DNA of 7,053 nucleotides from Mageeibacillus sp. UBA3708 (GTDB lineage: Bacteria > Bacillota > Clostridia > Saccharofermentanales > Saccharofermentanaceae), in assembly GCA_002371375.1 (NCBI GenBank), contig DFIB01000147.1, positions 1-7,053 of the forward strand, written 5' to 3'. Below the pieces are notes generated by a model. It ran no database searches. It had not been told where the DNA came from and saw only the letters and a list, made by a program, of their open reading frames with translations. The position numbers and the translations under genes were made by a program. Below, piece after piece: positions 1-5,401 of this stretch. Each line of letters begins with the position of its first letter. Within the stretch, counting starts at the first letter, position 1.

Positions 1-487
1 TGACGCACTCTCCGGTATCGCGTAGTGTAATCCCACAGGATAATTCTTCTGCAATGTCATCAGTTAAAGGATCCCCCTGATATGTTACCGCATATGTCTT
101 GGGGATCTTATACCTGGGGGATGTGAGTTTGTGATTGAGTGCGCCGTCATTTGTAATGATGAGAAGTCCCGTAGTATGGTAATCGAGCCTGCCTACAGGA
201 CTCAAGTGCTTGCCTTTGAGCTCCGGGGGTATATAATCCCCGACGCACTTGTAACGCTTGTCTTCCATCGCGGTCAGGACTTCATCGGGCTTGTCGAAAA
301 CAAGATAGATATGTTCGCTTCCGTCAAATTCCGTTCCGTTTATTGCTACCTGATCACTGCTTTCTATCCTGTATCCCGGGTCCTTGATATGTTCTCCGTT
401 GACCGTGACTGCCCCTGACGAGATCAGATCCCTGACCTTGCTTCTCGTTCCGTATCCGGAGTTCGCCAATAATTTATCCAAACGCAT
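1..487 (-). CDS. rsuA: RsuA-family 16S rRNA pseudouridine synthase (3' end cut by window edge)
   Basis: This minus-strand gene starts at the ATG at 487-485 and runs off the left edge, leaving 162 codons of a family that is usually about 235 residues long. Residues 1-48 form an S4 RNA-binding domain (MRLDKLLANSGYGTRS, then SGAVTVNG). Residues 60-71 (IYLVFDKPDEVL) match the start of the catalytic domain. Residues 99-109 (GRLDYHTTGLL) are the family active-site motif, so Asp102 should be the catalytic aspartate. The later KTYAV and the G-I-T-L stretch also fit RsuA. The family converts a uridine in 16S rRNA (U516 in E. coli) to pseudouridine. RsuA fits better than RluB/RluE, but the missing C-terminus keeps that open. 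No Shine-Dalgarno sequence precedes the ATG; a TATAAT box sits 6 nt upstream. The gene is divergent from the Smr gene. Confidence 0.86.
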   Translation of the reverse strand, partial: MRLDKLLANSGYGTRSKVRDLISSGAVTVNGEHIKDPGYRIESSDQVAINGTEFDGSEHIYLVFDKPDEVLTAMEDKRYKCVGDYIPPELKGKHLSPVGRLDYHTTGLLIITNDGALNHKLTSPRYKIPKTYAVTYQGDPLTDDIAEELSCGITLRDTGECV

Positions 488-493
488 AAAGCG

Positions 494-499
494 ATTATA
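494..499 (-). promoter_or_regulatory. -10 box of the rsuA promoter, probable leaderless start
   Basis: On the minus strand this is a perfect TATAAT. Only 6 nt separate it from the rsuA ATG, so the usual start site would fall on or next to the A of the ATG. No good -35 hexamer is visible at 16-18 bp spacing (TCTGGA at 17 bp). The absence of a Shine-Dalgarno site agrees with leaderless translation, which is inferred. Confidence 0.5.
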
Positions 500-511
500 C
501 ATCATATGAGG

Positions 512-517
512 TATAAT
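512..517 (+). promoter_or_regulatory. -10 box of the Smr/UDG promoter, probable leaderless start
   Basis: A perfect TATAAT lies 8 nt before the ATG at 526. Transcription would be expected to begin around 524-526. The only purine-rich stretch upstream (GAGG near 508-511) is too far away, and inside the promoter, to act as a ribosome site. The -35 region would overlap the first codons of rsuA and is a poor match. Leaderless initiation is an inference from spacing. Confidence 0.48.
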
Positions 518-525
518 CCAGAAGT

Positions 526-864
526 ATGAAGATAATAAATCTTGAGACAGGTCATCCCGCCGCACAGCAGGCGATGGACAGGCTTACGAATGAACTGTAC
601 CGTGTAAGAGCATCCGGCGTTCCTTACGCGAAGGTAATTCACGGCTATGGCAGCAGCGGACAGGGCGGTGCGATCAAATCAGCACTGAAGCGCTATGTAT
701 CTGTCCTCATCAGCAGGAGACTCATTACAGGATATGTTTACGGCGAGGAATTCGGGGCTTTCTATGCCAAGGCGCAGGCATATGCGGCGCGTTATAAGGA
801 ACTCCGAAATGATATCGACTGGGGACGTTCCAATGACGGCATTACAATAGTATTTTTTAAGTGA
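526..864 (+). CDS. Small Smr-domain protein
   Basis: The product has 112 residues. The stretch KVIHGYGSSGQGGAIKSAL (residues 36-54) is the Smr-domain signature: a beta strand ending in HG, followed by a glycine-rich loop and a helix. The first half (INLETGHPAAQQAM, then a helix to residue 30) fits the small clostridial Smr/MutS2-C-terminal-like proteins, which lack the usual L-D-L-H-G start motif of longer Smr proteins. Smr domains in the wider family bind or nick DNA or RNA; the substrate here is unknown. There is no Shine-Dalgarno site, and TATAAT ends 8 nt upstream of the ATG. The downstream uracil-DNA glycosylase begins 7 nt after the stop, with its ribosome site overlapping the stop, so the two are probably co-transcribed. 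Family assignment is fairly secure; nuclease activity is not shown. Confidence 0.78.
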   Translation: MKIINLETGHPAAQQAMDRLTNELYRVRASGVPYAKVIHGYGSSGQGGAIKSALKRYVSVLISRRLITGYVYGEEFGAFYAKAQAYAARYKELRNDIDWGRSNDGITIVFFK

Positions 865-871
865 GGTTCTT

Positions 872-1468
872 ATGAGTTCGGATTTCAATGATAAGTGGGC
901 AGAGTTCGAGGAAATGTGTCTTAAGTGTACCGGGTGCGGCCTTAAAGACACTGTGACTAATGTCGTTATCTACCGGGGATCCCGCAGGGCGCCGCTCATG
1001 ATAGTGGGTGAAGCTCCCGGGGCGGAGGAGGATAAAGAGGGCAAGCCTTTTGTCGGAAGGTCGGGAAGACTTTTGCAGAGCCTCATAGATGCGTATGGTT
1101 TTGGCGAGAACGACTATCACATTTGCAACATCTGCAAGTGCAGGCCGCCGGATAACAGGAGGCCTGAGCCGTCTGAGATCGCCGCGTGCAAAAAGAACCT
1201 TGCCGTCCAGTTTAAACTCGTTCAGCCGAAGGTGATCCTCCTCTGCGGTTCAACGGCGTATGAAGGATTCTTCGGTAACAAGCCCGTCATGAAAGACGTG
1301 AGGGGGCAGTTCATTGAGAAGAACGGATTTTTTATCATGACGACATATCACCCTGCTTTCGCGCTGAGGAATCCGGCTAACAAGATCCCGATATTTGAGG
1401 ATATGGGGAAAGTGAGGGACAAACTCGCGGAGCTCGGGCTGATGGAGCCGTGGAAAGGCTTGAATTGA
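872..1468 (+). CDS. Family 4 (Fe-S) uracil-DNA glycosylase
   Basis: The 198-residue product removes uracil from DNA as the first step of base-excision repair. The active-site motif GEAPGAEEDKEGKPFVG is at residues 46-62, followed by SGRLL; the second catalytic motif TYHPA is at 158-162. Four cysteines fit the [4Fe-4S] ligands of the family: C19 and C22 (CTGCGL), C90 in KCRPP and C106 in AAC. NVV at 30-32 is also typical. Length is normal for family 4. There are extra cysteines at 16, 85, 88 and 125, making C-x2-C-x2-C near the N-terminus and C-x2-C-x-C at 85-90. The ATG at 872 has GAGG (863-866) 5 nt upstream, and this site overlaps the stop codon of the Smr gene, suggesting translational coupling. 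It could be annotated as a phage SPO1-type DNA-polymerase-related protein in some databases; the function is the same family. Confidence 0.92.
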   Translation: MSSDFNDKWAEFEEMCLKCTGCGLKDTVTNVVIYRGSRRAPLMIVGEAPGAEEDKEGKPFVGRSGRLLQSLIDAYGFGENDYHICNICKCRPPDNRRPEPSEIAACKKNLAVQFKLVQPKVILLCGSTAYEGFFGNKPVMKDVRGQFIEKNGFFIMTTYHPAFALRNPANKIPIFEDMGKVRDKLAELGLMEPWKGLN

Positions 1469-1558
1469 TTGTGCAGGCGATGGGTAATGCAGGTGACAAA
1501 TATCTGGTTGTTCAAGTGGTATTGACGGAGAAAGTCAAGCCTGACCAAGATTTAGTGC

Positions 1559-1587
1559 TTGATTTATAAATAGTGCTTTGATATAAT
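1559..1587 (+). promoter_or_regulatory. tRNA-Gln promoter
   Basis: TTGATT at 1559-1564 and TATAAT at 1582-1587 are separated by exactly 17 bp, and TGA at 1579-1581 gives an extended -10. The tRNA begins 33 nt after the -10. The octamer TAGTGCTT occurs twice here (1553-1560 and 1571-1578), once overlapping the -35 and once in the spacer. The preceding 1469-1558 holds no gene that I can support. Confidence 0.8.
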
Positions 1588-1620
1588 ATCGTGCGTTGAA
1601 AGGCTGATGCCTTTTAATAT

Positions 1621-1694
1621 TGCCGAATTGTGTAATGGTAGCACTCCGGTTTCTGGTACCGTCTGTCTGGGTTCGAATCCTAGTTCGGCAGCCA
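1621..1694 (+). tRNA. tRNA-Gln (anticodon CTG)
   Basis: A full cloverleaf can be drawn. The acceptor stem is TGCCGAA (1621-1627) with TTCGGCA (1684-1690), discriminator G at 1691 and encoded CCA at 1692-1694. The D arm is GTGT with GCAC around AATGGTA. The anticodon arm has loop TTCTGGT (1651-1657) with CTG at 1653-1655. The T arm is CTGGG, loop TTCGAAT, CCTAG (1667-1683). The U1-A72 first pair is typical of tRNA-Gln. The 27-43 pair at the base of the anticodon stem is a C-U mismatch. This isoacceptor reads CAG only. No other tRNA is adjacent. Confidence 0.95.
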
Positions 1695-1698
1695 ATAT

Positions 1699-1750
1699 AA
1701 AGGGGTTATCTCGGAAGTGATCAGATCACTGGGAGATGACCCCTTTGTTT
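1699..1750 (+). terminator. Rho-independent terminator after tRNA-Gln
   Basis: A long hairpin pairs AAAGGGGTTATCTC (1699-1712) with GAGATGACCCCTTT (1733-1746), with one G-T pair. Inside it, after a small internal loop, AGTGAT and ATCACT form a second stem. It is followed by a short T-rich run (TTTGTTT, starting within the stem). It begins 4 nt after the CCA, so it most likely ends the tRNA transcript. Confidence 0.85.
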
Positions 1751-1811
1751 ATCTGACCGCTTGTATTTCATATGCGGCCTACGGTGTTTTTTTGCTATAA
1801 CATCATATTTT

Positions 1812-1822
1812 TGGTATATAAT
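1812..1822 (+). promoter_or_regulatory. -10 region of the YitT-family gene, probable leaderless start
   Basis: TGGTATATAAT contains an extended -10 (TGG before TATATA) and an overlapping perfect TATAAT at 1817-1822. The ATG at 1830 is 7 nt downstream and no Shine-Dalgarno sequence precedes it. A weak -35 candidate, TTGCTA at 1792-1797, is 19 bp from TATAAT. The same box-to-ATG arrangement occurs at rsuA and the Smr gene. Confidence 0.5.
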
Positions 1823-1829
1823 TGAACAT

Positions 1830-2747
1830 ATGAATAGTGCTAACAGGATCATCAGGTATTACATCATTCCGTTTTGTATTATCACGGTGGGTGCCGTGAT
1901 CGCCGCTTTCGCGCTGGAGGAGTTCCTCGTGCCTTTTACGATACTGGACGGCGGTGTGGTCGGCGTGTCAATGATACTCAGTAAGTATGTGCCGGTCAAA
2001 CTCGGTGTGCTGACGGTGATCATTAATATACCGTTCCTATTTCTGGGGTATAAGAGGCTCGGAAGGCTCTTTCTGGCCAAGTCTGTGTATGCGATGCTCG
2101 TGTTCTCGTTTATGCTCGGCGTGTTCGAGGACATGGAGGCCTTGACGGACAAGGATATTCTCGTTGTCGTGTTCGGAGGAGTTTTGCTGGGGATCGGCGT
2201 CGGGCTTATACTTCACAACGGCGGATGCCTTGACGGGACAGAGACGGTTGCGCTCCTGATAAGTCGCAAGCTCAATCTGTCGGTCGGCCAGATAATACTG
2301 GGATTCAATATTGTCATTTACGGCGTGGCGGGAATGCTCTTCGGATTGGACAGGGCGCTTTACAGTCTGCTGACATACTTCATTACATCCAAGGTCATTG
2401 ACATCGTCGAGCACGGTATGGAGCAGGCTAAATCGGTCATGATCATCACCGACAGGGGCGAGGAGATCGCCGATGCCATTCACACGCAACTTGGCAGGAC
2501 CTGCACGTCTATGGAGGGCAGGGGAAGGATAAGCAGCGGGACGAAGACAGTTCTTTACTGCGTTATCACCAGGATCGAGGTGTCAACGCTGCGCAAGATT
2601 ATACACGACATGGACGGATCTGCTTTCGTGGCGATAAGCGATGTTACGGAGATCGTGGGTTCGCACATCAAGAAAATGAAGGAGCCCGCGGGGCCTGAAC
2701 CTGTCAAAGAGGCTGCCTCTGACGGCACTGACGGCGGCGCGAAATGA
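1830..2747 (+). CDS. YitT-family membrane protein (YitT + DUF2179 domains)
   Basis: The 305-residue product is a multi-pass membrane protein. Hydrophobic segments lie around residues 12-29, 57-73, 82-100, 110-128 and 145-175. LDGGVVGVS at 39-47 and the related GGCLDGTE at 131-138 are the two repeated glycine/aspartate motifs of YitT proteins. From about residue 199 (AKSVMIITDRGEEI) to 285 the chain is a soluble DUF2179 domain. A charged tail rich in Glu, Gly and Asp ends the protein. The biochemical role of the family is not established. I chose the ATG at 1830 because the longer frame from TTG at 1761 has no ribosome site and would start within the tail of the tRNA terminator, upstream of the -10. 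The frame then matches the family's usual N-terminus. Confidence 0.9.
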   Translation: MNSANRIIRYYIIPFCIITVGAVIAAFALEEFLVPFTILDGGVVGVSMILSKYVPVKLGVLTVIINIPFLFLGYKRLGRLFLAKSVYAMLVFSFMLGVFEDMEALTDKDILVVVFGGVLLGIGVGLILHNGGCLDGTETVALLISRKLNLSVGQIILGFNIVIYGVAGMLFGLDRALYSLLTYFITSKVIDIVEHGMEQAKSVMIITDRGEEIADAIHTQLGRTCTSMEGRGRISSGTKTVLYCVITRIEVSTLRKIIHDMDGSAFVAISDVTEIVGSHIKKMKEPAGPEPVKEAASDGTDGGAK

Positions 2748-2767
2748 TATATCGCTATTTTCAGATC

Positions 2768-2784
2768 TTTGATGTAAAATCATT
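2768..2784 (+). promoter_or_regulatory. Possible MarR/FabT-like operator over a -10 box
   Basis: TTTGAT (2768-2773) and ATCATT (2779-2784) form an imperfect dyad (4 of 6 positions symmetric) around a candidate -10, TAAAAT (2775-2780). No clear -35 is visible. An autoregulatory operator in this place would suit the MarR gene that follows, and I recall TTTGA-containing boxes for FabT, but the symmetry is weak. Confidence 0.3.
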
Positions 2785-2800
2785 TATCATGTCAGATGTC

Positions 2801-2806
2801 AGGAGG
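2801..2806 (+). promoter_or_regulatory. Ribosome binding site that sets the MarR start
   Basis: A perfect AGGAGG lies 7 nt before the GTG at 2814. An in-frame ATG at 2796 lies upstream of this site and has no ribosome site of its own, so GTG is the better start. Confidence 0.85.
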
Positions 2807-2813
2807 TAAGCAC

Positions 2814-3338
2814 GTGCATTCCGATGTTGAAGAGATGTCCGAATCACTTGTCAGAATATTCGAGAACGTGCTCCTGACGGAGGGCAAATCCCTGTCACAG
2901 GGCTATTTCTCAGACCTGTCGCTTGCTGAGATGCACACGCTGACGGCTATCGGACCTTACGAAGCGAAGACGATGAGTCAGACTGCGCAGAAGCTGGGGA
3001 TCACCACGGGCACACTGACTGTCTCGATCGACAGACTCGTCAGGAAGGGATATGTCGACAGGAGACGTGATGACAGGGATAAGAGGATCGTCAGGATCAG
3101 CCTTACGCGCAACGGTAAGCTTGCCTGCAGGATGCACAGCAAATTCCACCGCGTTCTGGCCAAGAGGATCCTCGAATCATACGGTGAGGAAGACCGGAAG
3201 ACATTGGTCGGACTGGTCAAAGAGATAGACGTAAAGATCGAAGGGCTTCTTCTGCGCTATGAGGGGACCGAAGAGAAGAGCACCATACGCAGGACTGCCA
3301 GAGAGATCGTTGACGAGACTGATAACAAAACTGAGTAA
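2814..3338 (+). CDS. MarR-family transcriptional regulator, FabT-like
   Basis: The 174-residue product (GTG start) has a winged helix-turn-helix. LSLAEMHTLTAIG (35-47) leads into the helix-turn-helix, with the recognition helix around ITTGTLTVSIDRLVRKGYV (63-81), and the wing RRRDDRDKRIVRISLT (83-98) carries the conserved D-x-R-D-x-R signature. The pattern of G-T-L-T, I-D-R-L-V-x-K-G and the following H-x-x-F-H resembles FabT, the repressor of fatty-acid synthesis genes in streptococci and relatives, which is helped to bind DNA by acyl-ACP. An acyl carrier protein gene begins 18 nt downstream, which supports that idea. The C-terminus is longer than usual and highly charged (about 25 residues from YEGTEEK). 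MarR family membership is certain; the lipid role is inferred from resemblance and neighbours. Confidence 0.88.
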   Translation: MHSDVEEMSESLVRIFENVLLTEGKSLSQGYFSDLSLAEMHTLTAIGPYEAKTMSQTAQKLGITTGTLTVSIDRLVRKGYVDRRRDDRDKRIVRISLTRNGKLACRMHSKFHRVLAKRILESYGEEDRKTLVGLVKEIDVKIEGLLLRYEGTEEKSTIRRTAREIVDETDNKTE

Positions 3339-3356
3339 TAACAAAGGAGACACAAA

Positions 3357-3656
3357 ATGGACGACCCTTCGGGCCCTCGAGAACGTACTAATGACGATAT
3401 CATAAGGAAGAAGGACAGGATCTTCGACGACATCGTCAGGGAATTATCACAGGCACTTAATATATCACCAACTGATATAAGTATGGATTTAAGTCTCAGG
3501 AGCGACCTGATAATGGACTCGCTCCAGCTATACGAGCTGGTCATCGACATGGAGGAAGCATATGATATAAGGCTTCCCGACGAGATGCTTGATGACATAG
3601 ACACGATCGAAGACGTTGTCGAATTGGTGTACAGATTAACGGAACAGGATAAATGA
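3357..3656 (+). CDS. Acyl carrier protein with N-terminal extension
   Basis: The 99-residue product has an ACP domain from about residue 19 to 95. DLIMDSLQLYELVIDMEE contains the D-S-L motif, so Ser55 is the expected 4'-phosphopantetheine site. The acidic helices and I-R-L-P-D-E before helix III are typical. About 18 polar residues precede the domain, which canonical ACPs of 75-80 residues lack. AAAGGAG at 3343-3349 is spaced 7 nt from the ATG, supporting this start. The stop overlaps the lipid-kinase start by ATGA, implying coupled translation. It is not next to fab genes, so it may be a specialised carrier rather than the main fatty-acid ACP; that is inference. Confidence 0.9.
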   Translation: MDDPSGPRERTNDDIIRKKDRIFDDIVRELSQALNISPTDISMDLSLRSDLIMDSLQLYELVIDMEEAYDIRLPDEMLDDIDTIEDVVELVYRLTEQDK

Positions 3657-4642
3657 ACGGAAGATATATCTTTATCATAAGCGGGCGCGCGGATCAGAAG
3701 TCACTCAAGATGCTGGAGTCAGCTCTTGCAGCTATTCCTGCTGATGTGCGTACCCATTTTGAGTTCAGATATACCGAGTATCCCGGTCATGCAGGAGATA
3801 TTGCAAGGGAAGTCAGCGAGAAGTACGGAAGCCGTGTGACTGTCGTATCCTGCGGCGGTGACGGAACGATCAATGAGGTCTGCAATTCACTTGCTTTTAC
3901 CAACACTCCGCTTATATGCCTCCCTTTCGGGACGGGAAATGACCTGTCCAGAACGATCTACGGCAACAGGATCCCGCACCTGAAGAACAGTCTGATGGCT
4001 CTGGATTCCTTTGTTTCGCGCAAGATAGACCTTATCCGCATCGATTCATACGATGCCATGGGCAACCACCTGCCGATGTGGTCCAGATACTGCGTCAACA
4101 TTGCTTCTATCGGGCTTGACACGCGTGTCCAGTCCAGCGCAAAGGCAATGGTGGCGGCCAAACCGAATTCTTCATTCGTCAGAAGTACCGCATACTTCAA
4201 ATCCGCTTTGTCCGGAATAATGAAGAACAGGTCCTCCAATTTCAGCTATAAACTCGAACTGTCCACCGGCGAGACGTACGAAAGCGAATCCGGCGTGAAC
4301 ACACTTATAAGCATCTGCAACGGCAAGTATTATGGCGACGGGTTCTGTCCCGCTCCCAACGCCCAGCTCGACGACGGCATAATCGATGTGTGTGCTGTCG
4401 ATGATGTTCCTTTCGGTAAGGCGTTGAATCTTTTGCTCAAATACCGCAAGGGCAAGCATGAGGGAAGGCAGGGGATCCACACCTTCAGGACTACCAGCGG
4501 GATAATCACCAGTACGGATCCGTCCTATCAGCTTCAGGGCAACTACGACGGCGAAGATTTCTTCGGCCACAGGATAAGATTTGAAGTATTCCCTGACGCT
4601 CTGCAGATGTGCTTCCCGGGAGGTAAAGGTAAAGATGATTGA
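3653..4642 (+). CDS. Diacylglycerol/lipid kinase, YegS/DgkB family
   Basis: The 329-residue product belongs to the soluble lipid kinases that phosphorylate diacylglycerol or related lipids with ATP. The nucleotide-binding motif GGDGT is at residues 68-72 and the following PFGTGND at 91-97. YTEYPGHAGDIARE (40-53) matches the conserved T-x-x-P-G-H-A segment. NIASIGLDTRV lies in the middle of the protein, and P-x-A-x-L-D-D-G-I-I-D-V, typical of the C-terminal domain, comes later. DGE at 299-301, close to the C-terminus, matches the conserved catalytic region of DgkB. Length is normal. DgkB recycles diacylglycerol released during lipoteichoic acid synthesis into phosphatidic acid; whether this enzyme does that or acts on another lipid cannot be read from sequence. 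It overlaps the ACP stop by 4 nt and the next gene by 8 nt. Confidence 0.92.
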   Translation: MNGRYIFIISGRADQKSLKMLESALAAIPADVRTHFEFRYTEYPGHAGDIAREVSEKYGSRVTVVSCGGDGTINEVCNSLAFTNTPLICLPFGTGNDLSRTIYGNRIPHLKNSLMALDSFVSRKIDLIRIDSYDAMGNHLPMWSRYCVNIASIGLDTRVQSSAKAMVAAKPNSSFVRSTAYFKSALSGIMKNRSSNFSYKLELSTGETYESESGVNTLISICNGKYYGDGFCPAPNAQLDDGIIDVCAVDDVPFGKALNLLLKYRKGKHEGRQGIHTFRTTSGIITSTDPSYQLQGNYDGEDFFGHRIRFEVFPDALQMCFPGGKGKDD

Positions 4643-5330
4643 TTATATTCCTGATTCAAGGCTTACGGTAATAATCGGAGCGTATGGCTCCGGCAAGTCG
4701 GAGATCTCCGTCAATATGGCGCTGTCCATGAGACGGGCGGATCCCTCAGGCAAGCTCCTTCTGGCTGATATGGATATCGTTAATCCGTATTACAGGTCGG
4801 CGGATGCGGCAGATATTCTGGCTGAGAACGACATCAGGCTGATAAGACCTGCGTACGCAGGTTCGAACGTTGATGCGCCGGTGCTGGGCGGGGAGATGTA
4901 TGTAGTATTTGACGACAGATCCTACAAAGGCGTGTTCGACATCGGCGGTGAGGATATGGGCGCCGTAATCCTGGGATCTCTCAAGACGAGGCTGGCGTCT
5001 ATAGATTACAAACTGCTGATGGCCGTCAATATCAACAGGCCGTTCACATCCACGGCGGAGCAGATCGTCTCCATGAGCAGCGAGCTGGCTGAGGCGGCAG
5101 GACTTGTGATCGACGGGTATATCAACAACACGAATCTGCTGGAATATACGACTCTGGAGAATATCGCCGAAGGATCGGCAGTTATCAAGGAAGCGTCCGC
5201 AGTCACGGGCATACCTCTGACTGCTGTATCACTCCCGGACAAACTCTGCAAAGATGCAGCAGATACGGGATTTGACCTCGGGTGCGACAAGGTCATCAGA
5301 CTCGAGAGAACAATTTTCTATAATTATTGA
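4635..5330 (+). CDS. ParA/MinD-like P-loop ATPase of unknown role
   Basis: The 231-residue product has a Walker A motif GAYGSGKS at residues 15-22, then LLLADMDIVNPYYRS (41-55), where the D-x-D-I-V-N-P-Y-Y/F-R pattern marks a conserved clostridial group of SIMIBI-type ATPases, and a Walker B-like GVFDIGGEDMGA at 99-110. From memory, relatives often sit beside 2-oxoacid:ferredoxin oxidoreductase genes; no such gene is in this window. It has no membrane segment and no DNA-binding motif that I can see. The ATG at 4635 was chosen because the N-terminus then starts just before the first beta strand and because GGGAGG (4618-4623) lies 11 nt upstream. A longer frame from TTG at 4581 would only add residues encoded inside the kinase gene. 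The 8-nt overlap with the kinase indicates the same transcript. Function is unknown. Confidence 0.85.
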   Translation: MIDYIPDSRLTVIIGAYGSGKSEISVNMALSMRRADPSGKLLLADMDIVNPYYRSADAADILAENDIRLIRPAYAGSNVDAPVLGGEMYVVFDDRSYKGVFDIGGEDMGAVILGSLKTRLASIDYKLLMAVNINRPFTSTAEQIVSMSSELAEAAGLVIDGYINNTNLLEYTTLENIAEGSAVIKEASAVTGIPLTAVSLPDKLCKDAADTGFDLGCDKVIRLERTIFYNY

Positions 5331-5355
5331 GTTGATTTTTGATAAATGCTATAAT
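5327..5355 (+). promoter_or_regulatory. Strong promoter of the SPFH gene
   Basis: TTGAGT at 5327-5332 and TATAAT at 5350-5355 are spaced by exactly 17 bp, and TGC at 5347-5349 gives an extended -10. The -35 overlaps the stop codon of the ATPase gene. Transcription starting near 5362 would give a leader of about 40 nt with AGGAGG at 5388-5393, so this gene, unlike three others here, has a conventional leader. Confidence 0.82.
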
Positions 5356-5401
5356 ATCTTTCAGCGAGTCATATCGTAATAAAAATCAGGAGGGATATGA
5401 A

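Larger units (their letters stand above)
494..517. repeat. 7-bp inverted repeat joining two divergent -10 boxes
   Basis: ATTATAC at 494-500 and GTATAAT at 511-517 are exact inverted copies separated by 10 bp that contain the palindrome CATATG. The arms are the -10 elements of rsuA and of the Smr gene. Two polymerases could not easily occupy both at once, so the genes may be mutually exclusive in transcription or share one regulator; that is inference. Confidence 0.6.

Noticed and set aside
131..418. Plus-strand open frame of 95 codons
   Set aside because: It lies wholly antisense to the clearly recognisable RsuA gene and has no ribosome site or family resemblance.
1522..1538. Hairpin TTGAC...GTCAA after the glycosylase as a terminator
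   Set aside because: The stem is only 5 bp and no T-run follows; it cannot be supported as a terminator.
1761..1829. N-terminal extension of the YitT-family gene from a TTG
   Set aside because: It would start just after the tRNA terminator and upstream of the -10 box, without a ribosome site; the ATG at 1830 gives the usual family start.
2037..2489. Minus-strand open frame of 150 codons
   Set aside because: Antisense shadow of the YitT gene; composition is that of a reverse-frame translation, and no start signal is visible.
3257..3604. Minus-strand serine-rich open frame
   Set aside because: Antisense to the regulator tail and ACP; the Ser/Leu-rich composition follows from GAY/GAR-rich codons on the coding strand.
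4172..4570. Minus-strand open frame of 132 codons
   Set aside because: Antisense shadow of the lipid kinase, whose motifs are intact.
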